Positions 37,811 through 49,319 of a stretch of 64,000 bases of DNA are shown here, in pieces. The notes under the pieces are model-generated. The model was not told the DNA's origin and ran no database searches. It was given only the letters and a program-made list of their open reading frames with translations. This stretch comes from Tubulanus polymorphus (Eukaryota; Nemertea; Palaeonemertea; Tubulaniformes; Tubulanidae): contig NC_134028.1 of NCBI RefSeq assembly GCF_964204645.1, positions 7,479,001 through 7,543,000 on the forward strand, given 5' to 3'. The translations under genes and the position numbers were made by a program. Each line of letters starts with the position of its first letter. Within the stretch, counting starts at the first letter, position 1.

Positions 37811-38510
37811 AGTGGTTACGAGTATTGAAATGGCGTTATCATGACTCAAATCCGACGGTTAGCTTTACCCATCTTTTTTAATTAGTCCCAGAAAAACATG
37901 CGTCGACATAACCAGGATGGGATATTTTTTTCGCTTTCATCTATTGATTAAAGAAACGCACGAGTTACTAATCACAGCAATCCGAACAGCGTTTTTTTGT
38001 GATCGCCGATGAGAGGCATTAGTTATTTGACGGGTATTTGAAGTTGTGTAATAAGTTCTATTAAACAAAAACGAAACGCGAGACTGTTTACAGTCGGCGC
38101 GCATTAAGCGATCTGAAACAACAAAATTTCGTAGATCATTAAAGATGGGTTTAAGATGTTTTCCAGATTTCGAATGCGCAACGAGGAACCTCGTCGAGGT
38201 TGGAACTGCCGCTGGTAACTGAGATGTCGATCTTAAGCAATACACATTTTATCTACGCCCGTCGAGCTAATGTTCAAAATCCGCAATAATCTGTAATGAT
38301 GGTATTTAAAGAGCACTTTAAACGTTGTTAATTACAACGTTTTCGCTCGAACCCCTCGCTGGTAAAATATGTCTGTTGAATCTAAGTACAGCGTATTAGT
38401 CCACATTTCCAGCGTGCCATGCCAGTGCGCGCTGTTAATGATCAACCATGGGTGGGACCTTATCCCAGAATGCGTTCCCAAATACCATGCGAGATTAAAT
38501 GAAATCACGA
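37811..38510. other. unassigned non-coding stretch
   Basis: No gene or repeat is recognised. A 102-codon minus-strand frame at 37937-38245 is unrecognised. Confidence 0.4.
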
Positions 38511-38694
38511 AACCACTATATACAGAATTATAAAAGATTAAAAAAGAATTTTATTTATCAAGAATTAAAATCGAAATACACGACGTTTCGAACTCTCTGA
38601 TCTCTAGTGAGAGTTCGAAACATTGTGTATTTTCATCTTTTAAATTTTTGATAAATGAAATTTAATTTTTAAGTTTTGAATTCTGTGGTGGGTT
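38511..38694. mobile_element. foldback element with hammerhead-like inner arms
   Basis: Arms of about 87 bp: AACCAC..ACAGAATT at the left pairs with AATTCTGTGGTGGGTT at the right. Pairing continues through TTTATTTATCAAGAATT / TTTTTGATAAATGAAAT and GAAATACAC / GTGTATTTTC. The inner arm on the minus strand reads GAGAGTTCGAAACGTCGTG (38579-38597) and on the plus strand GAGAGTTCGAAACATTGTG (38609-38627). GAG-stem-CGAAAC-GTC is the 3' half of a hammerhead ribozyme core; the CTGATGAG half is decayed to ATCAGAG or CTAGTGAG. No coding capacity. Confidence 0.75.
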
Positions 38695-39725
38695 TTAAAG
38701 CTATTATCCGTTATCCACGTCAGAGTATGGCTATTCTTACATGGAACAAGATCCCGAATCACTCTTGTCCCTATTGCCTTTGGAATCGTCCTAAACCAAA
38801 ATTGTTGCTTCAAAATGGGACTGCATAAATATCACAGAAGTTCAATGATAAGACGACACGTGGTCGTTTTAACTCTTACCTTTTCTTGGAAACACGATAG
38901 CTCTCACTCGCAATCAAGAACCGATGGTGGAAGTAGTGACGACAGGAAATATGAAATTTCGCTCAGCTGAAATCGACAAGAACATGAAATGAATTTAATT
39001 AATTCCTGGAGCTATACCATTACAGTCAGTAGCGACAGCAATAGCAAATCCTCGTTTTAAAAAGACGGTTTATTGTTTCATAGGACTGATGATACCGATG
39101 TTGATAGACCGTATGCTGCATTTCTATTCAAACAGATAAATCGTATGTCACATTTGAACATGCTAGAACAACATCGAATTGACCGGAAATAAATCATTTG
39201 AAAAAAAAAATGAATTGCGGGATTTCATAATTCACAAATCCGCTACCAACACAAAATCTAAGGAACGCATCCGAATGTCCTAGATTCGACCTTCACAATC
39301 GATGACGATTATGGCACCTATATAATCGCGATTTACACTCGTTTGAAGTCGGGAAATAAATCGAATGCTCAATCGGGCGTTCAGAATTTTGATTGGATTT
39401 TTTTGTGTATAATAACAGAACGGTATACAAGATATACTGGATTCTATCACGGGTACACAATTAAAATCGACGTCTTGAAAATACGTTTTTTTCCAATGGG
39501 TGAAACTTAAACCCTGAAATTGGAGACGAACACGCACCGCGAATCGGAATGATTATTCTGTACAGAAACGTAAACGATCTAAAAATTACAACGGGGAATC
39601 GACTCGACCTGGTTATCGAGTTGTGAGCGCAGGATAACCAATGATCACTGACCCGGCTTAACGAAATTTCTGACGCTCAGAACTATCTTCATGATTTTCA
39701 TAGATATTCGTGTTCATTGAACAAC
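38695..39725. other. unassigned non-coding stretch
   Basis: No gene or repeat is recognised. Confidence 0.4.
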
Positions 39726-39730
39726 AGGCA

Positions 39731-39958
39731 GGGCGGTTTTCGTAGCTAGTGAACTAGTGGTCGGACTAGTGGTCGGAACTAATAACCGAACGCACCATAT
39801 TCGGTCGTAACGGATTTCACAGTGTCGACCATCTTGAACCTAGGTCCGAACTATAGCTACCGTGCTCAATCGCGTGGTCGATCATTACCACAGTTCCGAT
39901 TGACTGACATTCGGTTTCACTTAGTTCGAATATAGTTCGATATAACCGAAGTTCGCCC
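39731..39958. mobile_element. MITE family B, copy 1, with 5-6 bp target duplication
   Basis: Terminal inverted repeats GGGCGGTTTTCG and CGAAGTTCGCCC enclose about 228 bp. AGGCA flanks both sides (39726-39730 and 39959-39963), extendable to CAGGCA. Homologous along its length to 51809-52049, sharing GTGGTCGGAACTAATAACCG, ACAGTGTCG(A/G)CCATCTTGAA, CCTAGGTCC and GACATTCGGTTTCA. Multiple short palindromes such as CTAGTGAACTAG and ACTATAGT are inside. No coding capacity. Confidence 0.8.
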
Positions 39959-39963
39959 AGGCA

Positions 39964-42900
39964 TCAGTTTAGCTGATATTGGCCAGTGATTCTTTCTACA
40001 GTAACCGCTCAAATGTTTTAAGTTTCAAATATCGAGGTAACGAACATTCGTCTTAGTTGGATCAGTAAAATAAGTAATATTATCTCAACGAACTTGTACA
40101 ATATCATAACAACCGACCATTGCAGTTTTTAAGAGCGAATCAATTGCGAAACCGAAGTACAAAACATGATATCCAAAAATAACTCGAGTATGAGAATCGG
40201 CTTGCGACGTCGAGTTTCTGCCAGAAATCGCGGTGCAAGTGAAAAAGTCCACGGTTCAATGATCGCTAAAAAGCACGTCATCGGACACCGATACTGGATC
40301 TATTCAGGCGGTCGTCCGTTACCACATGACGAGAGTCCTTCAGCTTCTAGCAGGATAGGTTACCGATGACGTGAATATATACGTATATATAGAAACAGAA
40401 ACGAGAAAGCATTTTAGGCGCATTACGATGAACAACGACGTCGCCGTATTGCATTTCGTCGGCCCGACGCAGAAACGTCGGTCTCGGCTGCAGGTAATAA
40501 GAACCAATTATAAAAAGTAGCGATGGAAACAACATGCCACAGTACCATTCGTAGCTGTTCGAGCGTTTACTGCCATCAGGCTCGAGCAGGCGATTCCTCT
40601 ATCACGTCGAGTCGAAGACGTGGACGGCCTGCGGGAGCGTATACGTCGGCTACGGGTCTTTGCATATTCATTTTATTCACCTTTTAGTCGACGGCCTTGG
40701 GCGTTATTTGTTTAAATGGTTATTGTGCTCTCGGGTAGGAATGCTAAGGCGAGAGACTCTTCAGCTTGACAATCCGTGTTCGACGATATATCTGAGAGAA
40801 ATCTAACGGCGTACGCTCTTCAGAGATAATGGAGATCGCGTTCATCGTTATCAGTTTTTATTGAGTCGTCGATGAAAATGTACAACAACGAACGACTATG
40901 TATAAAGGAACGTCATTTTCCCCCGGTTTTTTAACGCTTAAGCTAAATTTATGATCGGATATTCAAATAGCTACGTACGACCAGTGCGGCCGGAATAAAA
41001 AGCGACCAACTCGACAGTACACACCGAGTTGAATAGTTGTGGGTTGAATAAGGAACCAGTTCCACAGCCGCGGTCGGCAATACGACCACGGTTTGAATGG
41101 AGACTGTTTCCAAGATCTGCGATTCATTGTCTTGTACAGAATACATCGCCGTTCAAAAACTTTGTTGTTTTTTTCTAGATCGACTAAGAGTGGCACTTCG
41201 TGAAAAAAAAATCAATTAATATATTAACATGAACGGATATCTTAAACAAAAAGCGCTTTAGAAATAAACTCTCCAAATTGCAAATATAAATTGAAAAAGC
41301 TTAAAACTAAAGTTGAATGAGTAGCTTAGGCTTTTCGGTTCTTAGAACTGACAATTGGGTTGTGTCTGAAGTGTTTCGTTGCGCGCGATTAGAACGAAGG
41401 TCGCGAGGCATGTATCATTCCATTCGTCTATAATACAGACGAATCTTCAATGAGGAATCTCGATAGCTCTTGAAGTTATTCATTCTATGAAAATGCTCCA
41501 CATGCATGAGAAAAGAAAATAAATTTCACGTTACGTAACTATTTGTTACGTCAGTTACGTCAATATATTCTATCAGGAAATACATAATAGAATGAGTTTA
41601 TACCCTAAAAAGCTCTTTTCATAAGAACATTGGAAATAATCTTATTCGCCGGCATATTTTGACACGTTCATTCATTCGGTGTTTCTGCTACGTTTGAGAG
41701 CGTGAATATGAGTGTTGGCTTCTTGTAGTGAGGCCAAAAGTTATTCTAGGTGCGAGTTTCAAAATTCATTTGCTCCATATTCTACAAAACAATTTGAGCA
41801 CTGATAATTCTGTCATTCGATATACATTACAAGGTGGCAAAAAGATGGCGAAAAACCAAAAATAATGCGCAGGTAAATATACATTTTTGTAGGTAAATAT
41901 ACATTAATATAGTCACAATATAATTTTGCTTTAAAAAAAATGCGCGTACGTATCAGATGGAAAAAGGTGAATATAGTGTAATTTGAATCTAACTTCTAAT
42001 ATGTCACAAGTGTTGTCAACCGTTCTATTCTAGAATATTTTCCTACTAAGATTAAAGACTAAAGACTATATACAAGCCTCATGGCAGGCTCCCTTGTCTA
42101 TTCAATATACGAATATATATAGGGAGACGATTGTGATACGGGAAGTTGGAATTGAGAGTTTAGACAGGGCACTATATCGCGTGTCTACGATAACATTTAC
42201 AGGGTACACTCTACGCGAATATTTCACCAATAATCGTACATTCAGAAATTAGAGCTGAAAATTACATATTACGCAGGCCTACAAAACAAAAATTAGATGA
42301 CACCAGCTCTATACCGCTTGTAAGTCTTCCCGTTGAAAAGGACTGCTGAAAACCAGTCGAGACCCTTAAAAGAAATGTAGCCGTCGATGAAGGTGGTTGA
42401 AGGTTTTTGGGATGCTGATTAAATCCATATTTTGAAGATCGGAACACAAGGTTTTCTACCGACAAAAAAACCGTCCGTAATACGGTCAGAATTCCCCTTG
42501 TATTAGTCTTTAAACTGGTACAACAGTGAACCGCAGAACAATCTGCAATTCGATTCACCGAGAAAATCCACAGGGAAGCCTGTGAGTAACGAGGTAGAAT
42601 CCTGGAAGATTTAAGTACGTGTACATTCGAGATGGGTGCGAAAATTGGCCACTTTTCGCTATCTAAATAATGCCTGAAATTGCGTACACGGTGGATGGTT
42701 GAAAACCGGAGTAAAATTTCGCGTGAACGTTATTCACGGCTAGCTCTCGTTAGAGTTGGAGGGCAATTTTCAACGGTTTGAATATAGATCGTCAAATCCC
42801 GTTTTATATTCGTCACCATCTGGTATAAAGTGTTTCGTGCATAACACTTGAATATCTGACAACAAAACAGGAATACAGATATTATGTATAATATTAAAAA

Positions 42901-44063
42901 AGATGAAAACGATCCACCGCAGAAACACAGATCCATTAACACGGAATTAATGGTTTTTTGACTAACATATTGATATCCGATTCAGCAACCTATCAAACTT
43001 GTGTATCCTTTATTTGTAAGAGACCAAGTCTATATCAATGTGAAATATTTTTTCATTATCCCCTGATCTTGATTTCATTTGATGTCATGTTTCATATAGA
43101 CCTCTAACAAACGGTTGAAAGTCTACGATAAAATTGCATTCATTCCCCGTTGTTCCCCGTTGTCCGATCATTGTCCTCGAAATTGGAGTCGATGTCGAGC
43201 GACGACGGCCTTCGAAAGTAAAAAACACAGCGTGTGGTTTTTATTAATTACTTAGCGACGTCTGGAGTTTCATCAAATATTGGTTCTCGCTGTCTTCACT
43301 CTATAATGTGCCGACAACACATTCCACTGATTGCGTGTGATTTTGGCCCGGTCTTAGAACTGATGAAGTCTCAACAAGTCAGAAGAAAAACACGGCCGTC
43401 TTTCGCTCACACTGATTGACAAAGGCTATACTGAATGATTAATTCAACAGACTTTTCGACGAGTAGATATTGAGAAAAAAAATTAAACCGACGCACAGCT
43501 GTGGGTGCTGAAAGAAAATTCAATGAAAGATCCATCGATTTAGTCCTCGAGACATTTTTTTCGGGAAGAAAGACTCATGTTTAATTTGAATTTCAACTAT
43601 CTATTCTCTTTAAGGTTCAATGATCCCGATGGGTCAGATCGGTTCAATCGTTTTGGTTGAAAGTTTTTTATTTTAGGGGATTCCGCTGCGATGTACGAAT
43701 CAGACATTCTTTCTGAACACTAATGAAGTGTTATACTGTTTGTAATCCGGCGTTATTCTGACTGCTATTTATTGGCGAGATCTCGCGATCACCGAAAAAC
43801 CGATAAAAGGCCGTATCTTTTCGTCCCATGTGCATTGTTTCATCGTTATTTCCATTTTCGCGTCTACTATCTTCGAGTCAAAAGAGAAAGCTGGTTTGAA
43901 CTATTCAATGACTACGATTACATGCCTTCATCCCTGGCGAATGTCTTATTCATAAGCTATTTCAATTTTAGATCTTAGGTAGAGAGTCTAGATAATTCAA
44001 AATCCATAGAAGCAAAAACAGTACAAATCTCACTTTCTAATGAGTAATATATATTTATTATAG
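39964..44063. other. unassigned non-coding stretch
   Basis: No gene is supported. Longer frames (98 codons at 42262-42558 minus, 77 at 40963-41196 minus) are unrecognised and fit chance. A small inverted repeat, ATTCGTCT..AGACGAAT, lies near 41423-41444. Confidence 0.4.
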
Positions 44064-44475
44064 CGAACGTTTTCGGGAGTTACATTATCCCCTATTCAGG
44101 CATAGCGCAAGTGATTTAATTTACATATCATACTGGTATTTATCCTAGATCTAGATCAGAAGATATAGGTAAAACAAAAAGACACCTAGTAACAAGAGTT
44201 AAGGAGCACGATCTTAAGACTTCAGCAATTGGCCAACATCTGTCAAATTCCCGTGACTGTCAGGTCTCGTTTAGCGAAAAGAATTTCAGAATTTTAGATA
44301 AAGAATCTTCTGATTTAGATTGCAAAATTAGAGAAGCACTTTTTATCAAAACTCAACAGCCCTCCCTCAATCAACAACTATTCGAACACGGGTCAGGATT
44401 CATTCTCAATGTTTTTAGATAATTAACTACTAGTCAAATATTTCAATTTTGTTTCGTCCCGGTAGTCAAATCAGG
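44064..44475 (+). mobile_element. Penelope-like retroelement fragment
   Basis: The segment carries an endonuclease-domain fragment (44120-44422) between two related motifs read on the minus strand. The upstream one reads CCTGAATAGG, a short variable part, then CTCCCGAAAACGTTC (44064-44100). The downstream one reads CCTGATTTGACTACCGGGAC then GAAAC (44447-44475). Both follow the CTGA..stem..GAAA order of degraded hammerhead ribozymes, which are documented in the terminal repeats of Penelope-like elements. The reverse transcriptase is absent, so the copy is truncated. Confidence 0.7.
44120..44422 (+). pseudogene. Penelope-like GIY-YIG-type endonuclease, C-terminal fragment
   Basis: The frame opens after a stop at 44117, has no start codon, and runs 100 codons to TAA at 44420. 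Residues 15-30 read D-I-G-K-T-K-R-H-L-V-T-R-V-K-E-H, which matches the YIG half of Penelope endonucleases with Tyr changed to Asp and the conserved Arg and His kept. Further on are A-I-G-Q-H-L (36-41), F-R-I-L-D (56-60), I-R-E-A-L-F-I-K (70-77), P-S-L-N (81-84) and a terminal L-N-V-F, all in the order usual for this family. A G-I-Y triplet at residues 6-8 sits closer to the DIG motif than the family spacing predicts and may be coincidental. The domain would nick target DNA during retrotransposition. This copy lacks the reverse transcriptase and is not functional. Confidence 0.85.
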
Positions 44476-46073
44476 GAATGATTTCACCTATTTATAATAC
44501 ATTATCATAAATGAATACGCGATCTATGATATCGGCCCCTGGTCAACAGACGTCAAGTAGTAGCTCTCTCTTTTTTTCATTTCGCACCATGCCTTCATTT
44601 AAGCTGTTCACGACGTCGTGGCCGAAGAAATTGCCTGTTACGGCGCAATCATGCACACCACGGAGGCAGTAACTCAGCACGCCTGTCGTGAATAACGTCA
44701 CAATAAGCCTACTGGATACTATATAGCCGGACTTTCCGTCACAACCCAGCAATTATTATAAGTTGCCCGGATCAATCGAGCGAATATCTCGCGCCATATC
44801 GCAGATGTTTTTTCCCCGGCTCGTGAGCGATACAGATTTTATGAACTGCTCAACCCGCGAGCTGCGAAAAAAGTTGTACGAGAGTTAGGAAATGATCGTG
44901 ATTCGAATTTGATTCAAATCGTTTAGATCTTCCGCGCTAATCAGTGACTGAATGCATGCTTTTTTCACATTCATATAGATAAACTACAAACTTGTTTCCC
45001 AAAAATATGATTTGTCTTAATGAAGATGTGATACAACGTATACGAACGCCTAAAGGTCGTATCTCGAAAAGTAGTAAAGTAAATGGTTTTATAGGCCACC
45101 CGTCAGTCAAAGTGGTGATATCATGCAACATGACCAATGGAGTGACCGGCACTTCAGAAAATCATGGGGTCCACCCTCGTGAATATTTCAAAAAAGACCA
45201 GAGGTGAGAATACGGTATACATAGATTCGATGATAATGGAACGGACAAGAAAGGGGATTGAACTAAGAGAAAGTGTACGCAACCCAAAAGGTTTCTCACG
45301 ATGCAAATAATCCGTCGAATCAGAGCATTATAAGCATCTATGGTTGCAAAAAGGGTTTGTTTTTTAATCTTCATCCAAAACGTCAGTGGACGAGAAAGCG
45401 AATTGACTTATATGAATATTCATACCGTTATTTAATAAGTTGATTATAAAAGAATGTTTGACTTTTGCTGAACCGATCAATGCCTGAGCGACAGATGATT
45501 TATTGAAAGAAATGTGTTGCAGGTTTTCAATTAAACGTCGATGCGTGAAAAAAATGATTATTCGGCTAGGTTCACCTGCCACTTGCGTATTCCCCGGTGG
45601 GAGCAATTGAAAATGCTGTAAGTAGTCATTACAATAGGAAAAAATGTACATCAAACGAAAATAGAAAATCTAAAAACCAATAAGTACTTTTATCGATACA
45701 GTATTGCGGTTCTATCGTTATTCATATGGCATATGAAATATATGAAAATTATGGGATCGATGCAGTTTAGCTACCACTCGGCGTAACGCGCATTCGCCCC
45801 ATGTTGTAACCTTTTTGATCGAAAGTAAATTAGTACCTTAAACGGCTGTCTACTAGGCAGTTTTGTCTTTGGTATCAGAAGTAGGTGAAGAATCCTCTCC
45901 GTATCTCATCTATCTAAAGTTTAAATATGTCACATGCAGGGTGTGTGGTTTCCACGAGTGGGATAAGGACCGGGGCATTTTGATTCTACGCAGGAAAACT
46001 ATGAAGGTTAAGCCCGTCTCAGACAAAAAAGAATCGTCTATTCTTGACAGCAATTTAGTGGACTCATGTGTTA
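44476..46073. other. unassigned stretch
   Basis: No gene is firmly supported. A 71-codon plus-strand frame at 44992-45205 ends on a donor-like AG/GTGAGA and is described under findings as a possible exon. Other frames are unrecognised. Confidence 0.4.
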
Positions 46074-46125
46074 CTTAGACCATGGACGTATAAACTAGAT
46101 CTAGTTTATACGTCCATGCTTAGAC
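46074..46125. mobile_element. perfect 38-bp palindrome inside a 7-bp direct repeat
   Basis: Positions 46081-46118 form a perfect palindrome whose half-site is CATGGACGTATAAACTAGA, with no loop. It is bounded on both sides by CTTAGAC (46074-46080 and 46119-46125). A palindrome flanked by an identical heptamer is what remains after insertion of an inverted-repeat element, or insertion then internal deletion, with a 7-bp target duplication. Confidence 0.85.
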
Positions 46126-47153
46126 TATTACGGTATGGGGATGTTCTGTACAAAAGGGTCTTGTTTCTAATACAAATGCATCATTAGGTTAGCTAATTTT
46201 CGTCTAGAATTAATAACCGTTTCTCGACAATTGTCGACTTAGTATTTCAAAGTACCAGGGGGATATACTTAATGTTCAAGCTTTTCGTTATTCGGAACTA
46301 TTCTATTTCTAATTCAATCAGACATATTATCGATTTCATATTCGAAATTCGTCTCTATTCGTGAAATAACGTGTAATATTTTAATGACAATCGATGATGA
46401 AAACAAAAGACAAACAACAGCATTTATTCAGACGTGTACATGTAGTTAGATAAGGAGAATCGTTTTTCGATGACAGCTGAACCCTAAAAAAAACGTCACC
46501 ACAGTGACAGGTATTATGATATAAGGAATCCCTTACATATTCTCTATTTGCATACCCGTTGATGATATGCGCTGAAAATAGTTTTTAATGCATCGGAAAT
46601 ACCAGGTTTACAACCTGTTTCAAATAAAAGCAGGCGTGTATTCAGCGAGGAATGGTTATTTTTGAAAAGCCTCGATCTTGGAATTTCAGCGCGGTGGATC
46701 TATTATCGAAAAATTTATGCGACCGCCTCAACCGGAGACAACATTCCATCACATCCTCTGTTCGTTCCAGTCCACTTTCTAGACAATGGAAATATATGTA
46801 TTTCAAGTGATTTCTATTTTGCTGCGCTTAGCTACATATATAGCAGATATAAGAAGTACGGCTTCACTTGGCACACGTCGTCGTGAACGAGTACTTGATT
46901 AATAGACGAAGTTCCTTATTCGATGAACGTCGATTTATTGTCGAATCTAATAGTCGAATTTCGAGAAGATTTTTCTATCGGCGACTGATGATAGGATTTG
47001 CTTCCCAGACGGTCATCGAATCACCATCTTACATGACGAACAATTAGTTAAACGATCGCGAGTTGCAATCAAAGAATGCTGTCTTGAAAATTGAATTCGA
47101 GCCCGTCTCGAACGCCGTAGCTTCGTGACCTTCACTCATTATCTTGTCACAAC
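46126..47153. other. unassigned non-coding stretch
   Basis: No gene or repeat is recognised. A 74-codon frame at 46662-46886 is unrecognised. Confidence 0.4.
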
Positions 47154-47240
47154 CCATCCTCCCCGCCAGGGATTCGAACCTGATGGCGTCGAGATTGCCA
47201 CGATACGTAACCTGCCACACTAGACCGAGTGCGCAGCTAC
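47154..47240 (-). mobile_element. tRNA-derived SINE-like copy, minus strand
   Basis: On the minus strand it reads GCGCACTCGGTCTAGTGTGG (A-box-like), then GACGCCATCAGGTTCGAATC and CCTGGCGGGGAGGATGG (B-box GGTTCGAATCC). The parts are ordered like a tRNA but the stems do not close into a good cloverleaf. It shares its 3' part with the oppositely oriented copy at 47408-47500. Confidence 0.6.
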
Positions 47241-47407
47241 ACGCGCAGCTAAGATGGTGTCATTATAAGCCAATCAGAAATCCCGTTTTATTTTAGCCCG
47301 GGTTTTCCCATTTAAAGTTCTTCCGTGAAATCTATACCTCAACGATTATACAACGAGCAATCTGATTGGTGCCGCAAGTTTTCGCACGGCAGAGCTGCGC
47401 ATGTACC

Positions 47408-47500
47408 TGGGCACCAGGTCTACTGAGGCAAGGGTTCGTACCGTGGCTCTGAGTGTAGCAATGCCATCAGGTTCGAATCCCTGCCGAGGGAGGATGGTCA
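47408..47500 (+). mobile_element. tRNA-derived SINE-like copy, plus strand
   Basis: It carries CCAGGTCTACTGAGGCAAGG (A-box-like) and TGCCATCAGGTTCGAATCCC followed by TGCCGAGGGAGGATGG. Together with the minus-strand copy at 47154-47240 it forms an inverted pair about 170 bp apart. AGCCAATCAGA near 47270 and its partial complement ATCTGATTGGT near 47360 lie between them. Confidence 0.6.
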
Positions 47501-49206
47501 CAGCCACTAACAATACTGGGAACGTCACTGATACTGAACTATTTTGGCGATTGGGCAGACTTGCCCGTAAAAACAGGAATGATTACAATGACAACTGTCT
47601 GGGCAGTGCATTGTTTTCAAAGTGTTTCTGACAATTCGGGGTAGTTCATGGCTCTGAGGAAGTACACGTATTTTCAACCGTATATGGATTTATGTATGGC
47701 TTAAGTGAGTGGAATGTTACGGGTAACCGTAATTCACATTCACGGATGTTAAAAACTGTCAAGGGAGAGTTAAGCACTACATACTTGTACTGTTGTCATA
47801 CGACGCTACTTACAAATACAGCTGTGGATTAGAAGATTTGTAAACACAATATATTATATTGGTCGAGAACTATTTTGCCCGTTTAGCGGCCTATCCAGAT
47901 ATGTAGTTTTATTCTTACTCAGAGCTCAGAAAATCATACTGATATCTGAGTAGAAAAAATGAATTTATTGTATATCTGGTTGGTCTTCTGACAATATATG
48001 GATTCGGGAGTTTAGAATTTAGTTAAAAGTTCATTGGAAATGTACTAATTTAGTTTGACAACGTAAGACCTAGTGTTCGTAACGCCATCTGGTGGGATGG
48101 CTGGTGTTGTGGGTTCCCCGTTATTTTGGTATATTTTCATCCAGCGTTCACGATGAGAGTTTGGTGAAATAGAGCACGACGTGAACGTCTGATGAGAACG
48201 GTCACGGCTGATCTATACATTCGTCTACATGGTGCCCTGACGGATGCAAGTTTACACCCGGATCATGGTAAGCTGCTACACTCGGCATGAAATCCGTCGG
48301 TAATTCTAGACTTTATTACCTCCCCTGACCACGCGGTTTAGTTCGTGTCAGCAGGTTCAGACAGCTAGCAGACTTTCTAATCAGCGCGCTATTAGATCGA
48401 AATTACGAATGCGTGTGAAAGGAAACCAGCTGGGCCATCACGCCAAAATTCGCAAACTATTTTCAAACTGTCGGAGGTTTAGGTAAATCGCGGGTAAAAG
48501 TTCAGGTTAACTTAGCGTCTCAATGCCGTGTAATATCTCCTAGCCTGTTAAGCTGAGTGAGTCAAATCATCTTCTAATCACAAAATATTATCCCTTCGTG
48601 ATATATACGGGGATCCAAACTCCAGAAAACAAGACATTCCTTTTTATCTCATATCTCTACCTTAACTATATTACGGAGTGTATCGTGTGATGACCATCTG
48701 TTTAGGTTTATTACGTCGTATAATCAAAACGATACTGAAGTGGGTTGATTGGTTCGCGACTTTAACGCTTCCATGGATAAGGATAGAGATATTCATCTAG
48801 GTCATTTGTACAAACTGTTGCTTCAAAACAGTCCGTCATCTAATATTATTACATTTTTAATGCATTCATTTATTCATCAATGCAATGAAAATTTCATATG
48901 AAAGTAAATTATATCATATCATTTGAAATAACCTGTTTTATTTTATTTGATTTTTTCGATATATTTTGACTGCTTCTTACAATTTCATTCTATATGATAT
49001 GATATGATTTATTTTCAAGTAAAATTTCAAGTAAATATGAATTAAGTGTGTTTGTAGGCCTACGTTTTATTTTCTTATTCTAAAATCTGTGACGTTTTTG
49101 GAAATCTGATACGTAATTTATAACATAAAGATCGATACAGAGTTGAATTGGTACAGGAAACGACGGGCAACGTGAATACTACGATCAGTATATCTAACTG
49201 AAGGTA
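47501..49206. other. unassigned stretch with inverted ATGATATGAT blocks
   Basis: No gene is recognised. Between 48900 and 49030, TTATATCATATCATTTGAAA faces TATGATATGATATGATTTAT and could fold. A CTGGTGGGATGGCTGG block near 48089 followed by GTGGGTTCCCCG weakly resembles a tRNA T-arm. Confidence 0.4.
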
Positions 49207-49215
49207 CCCAGGATC

Positions 49216-49310
49216 CAGTTCCACAGTTCTGAGTTAAATTTGACTCTAGAGTTTGAAAATGTACTAACTTTAACTCAGAGTTAACTCAAACTCACAACTG
49301 TGGAACTGGG
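49216..49310. mobile_element. small MITE with 8-9 bp target duplication
   Basis: A 95-bp inverted-repeat element: CCAGTTCCACAGT..GAGTTAA at the left pairs with TTAACTC..AACTGTGGAACTGG at the right. CCCAGGAT(C) flanks both sides, at 49207-49215 and 49311-49319. An 8-9 bp duplication fits hAT-like, P-like or Mutator-like mobilisation. No coding capacity. Confidence 0.85.
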
Positions 49311-49319
49311 CCCAGGATC

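Noticed and set aside
48080-48125. tRNA-like block with GTGGGTTCCCCG
   Set aside because: No A-box partner at a usable distance and no stems. Too weak to call even a SINE.
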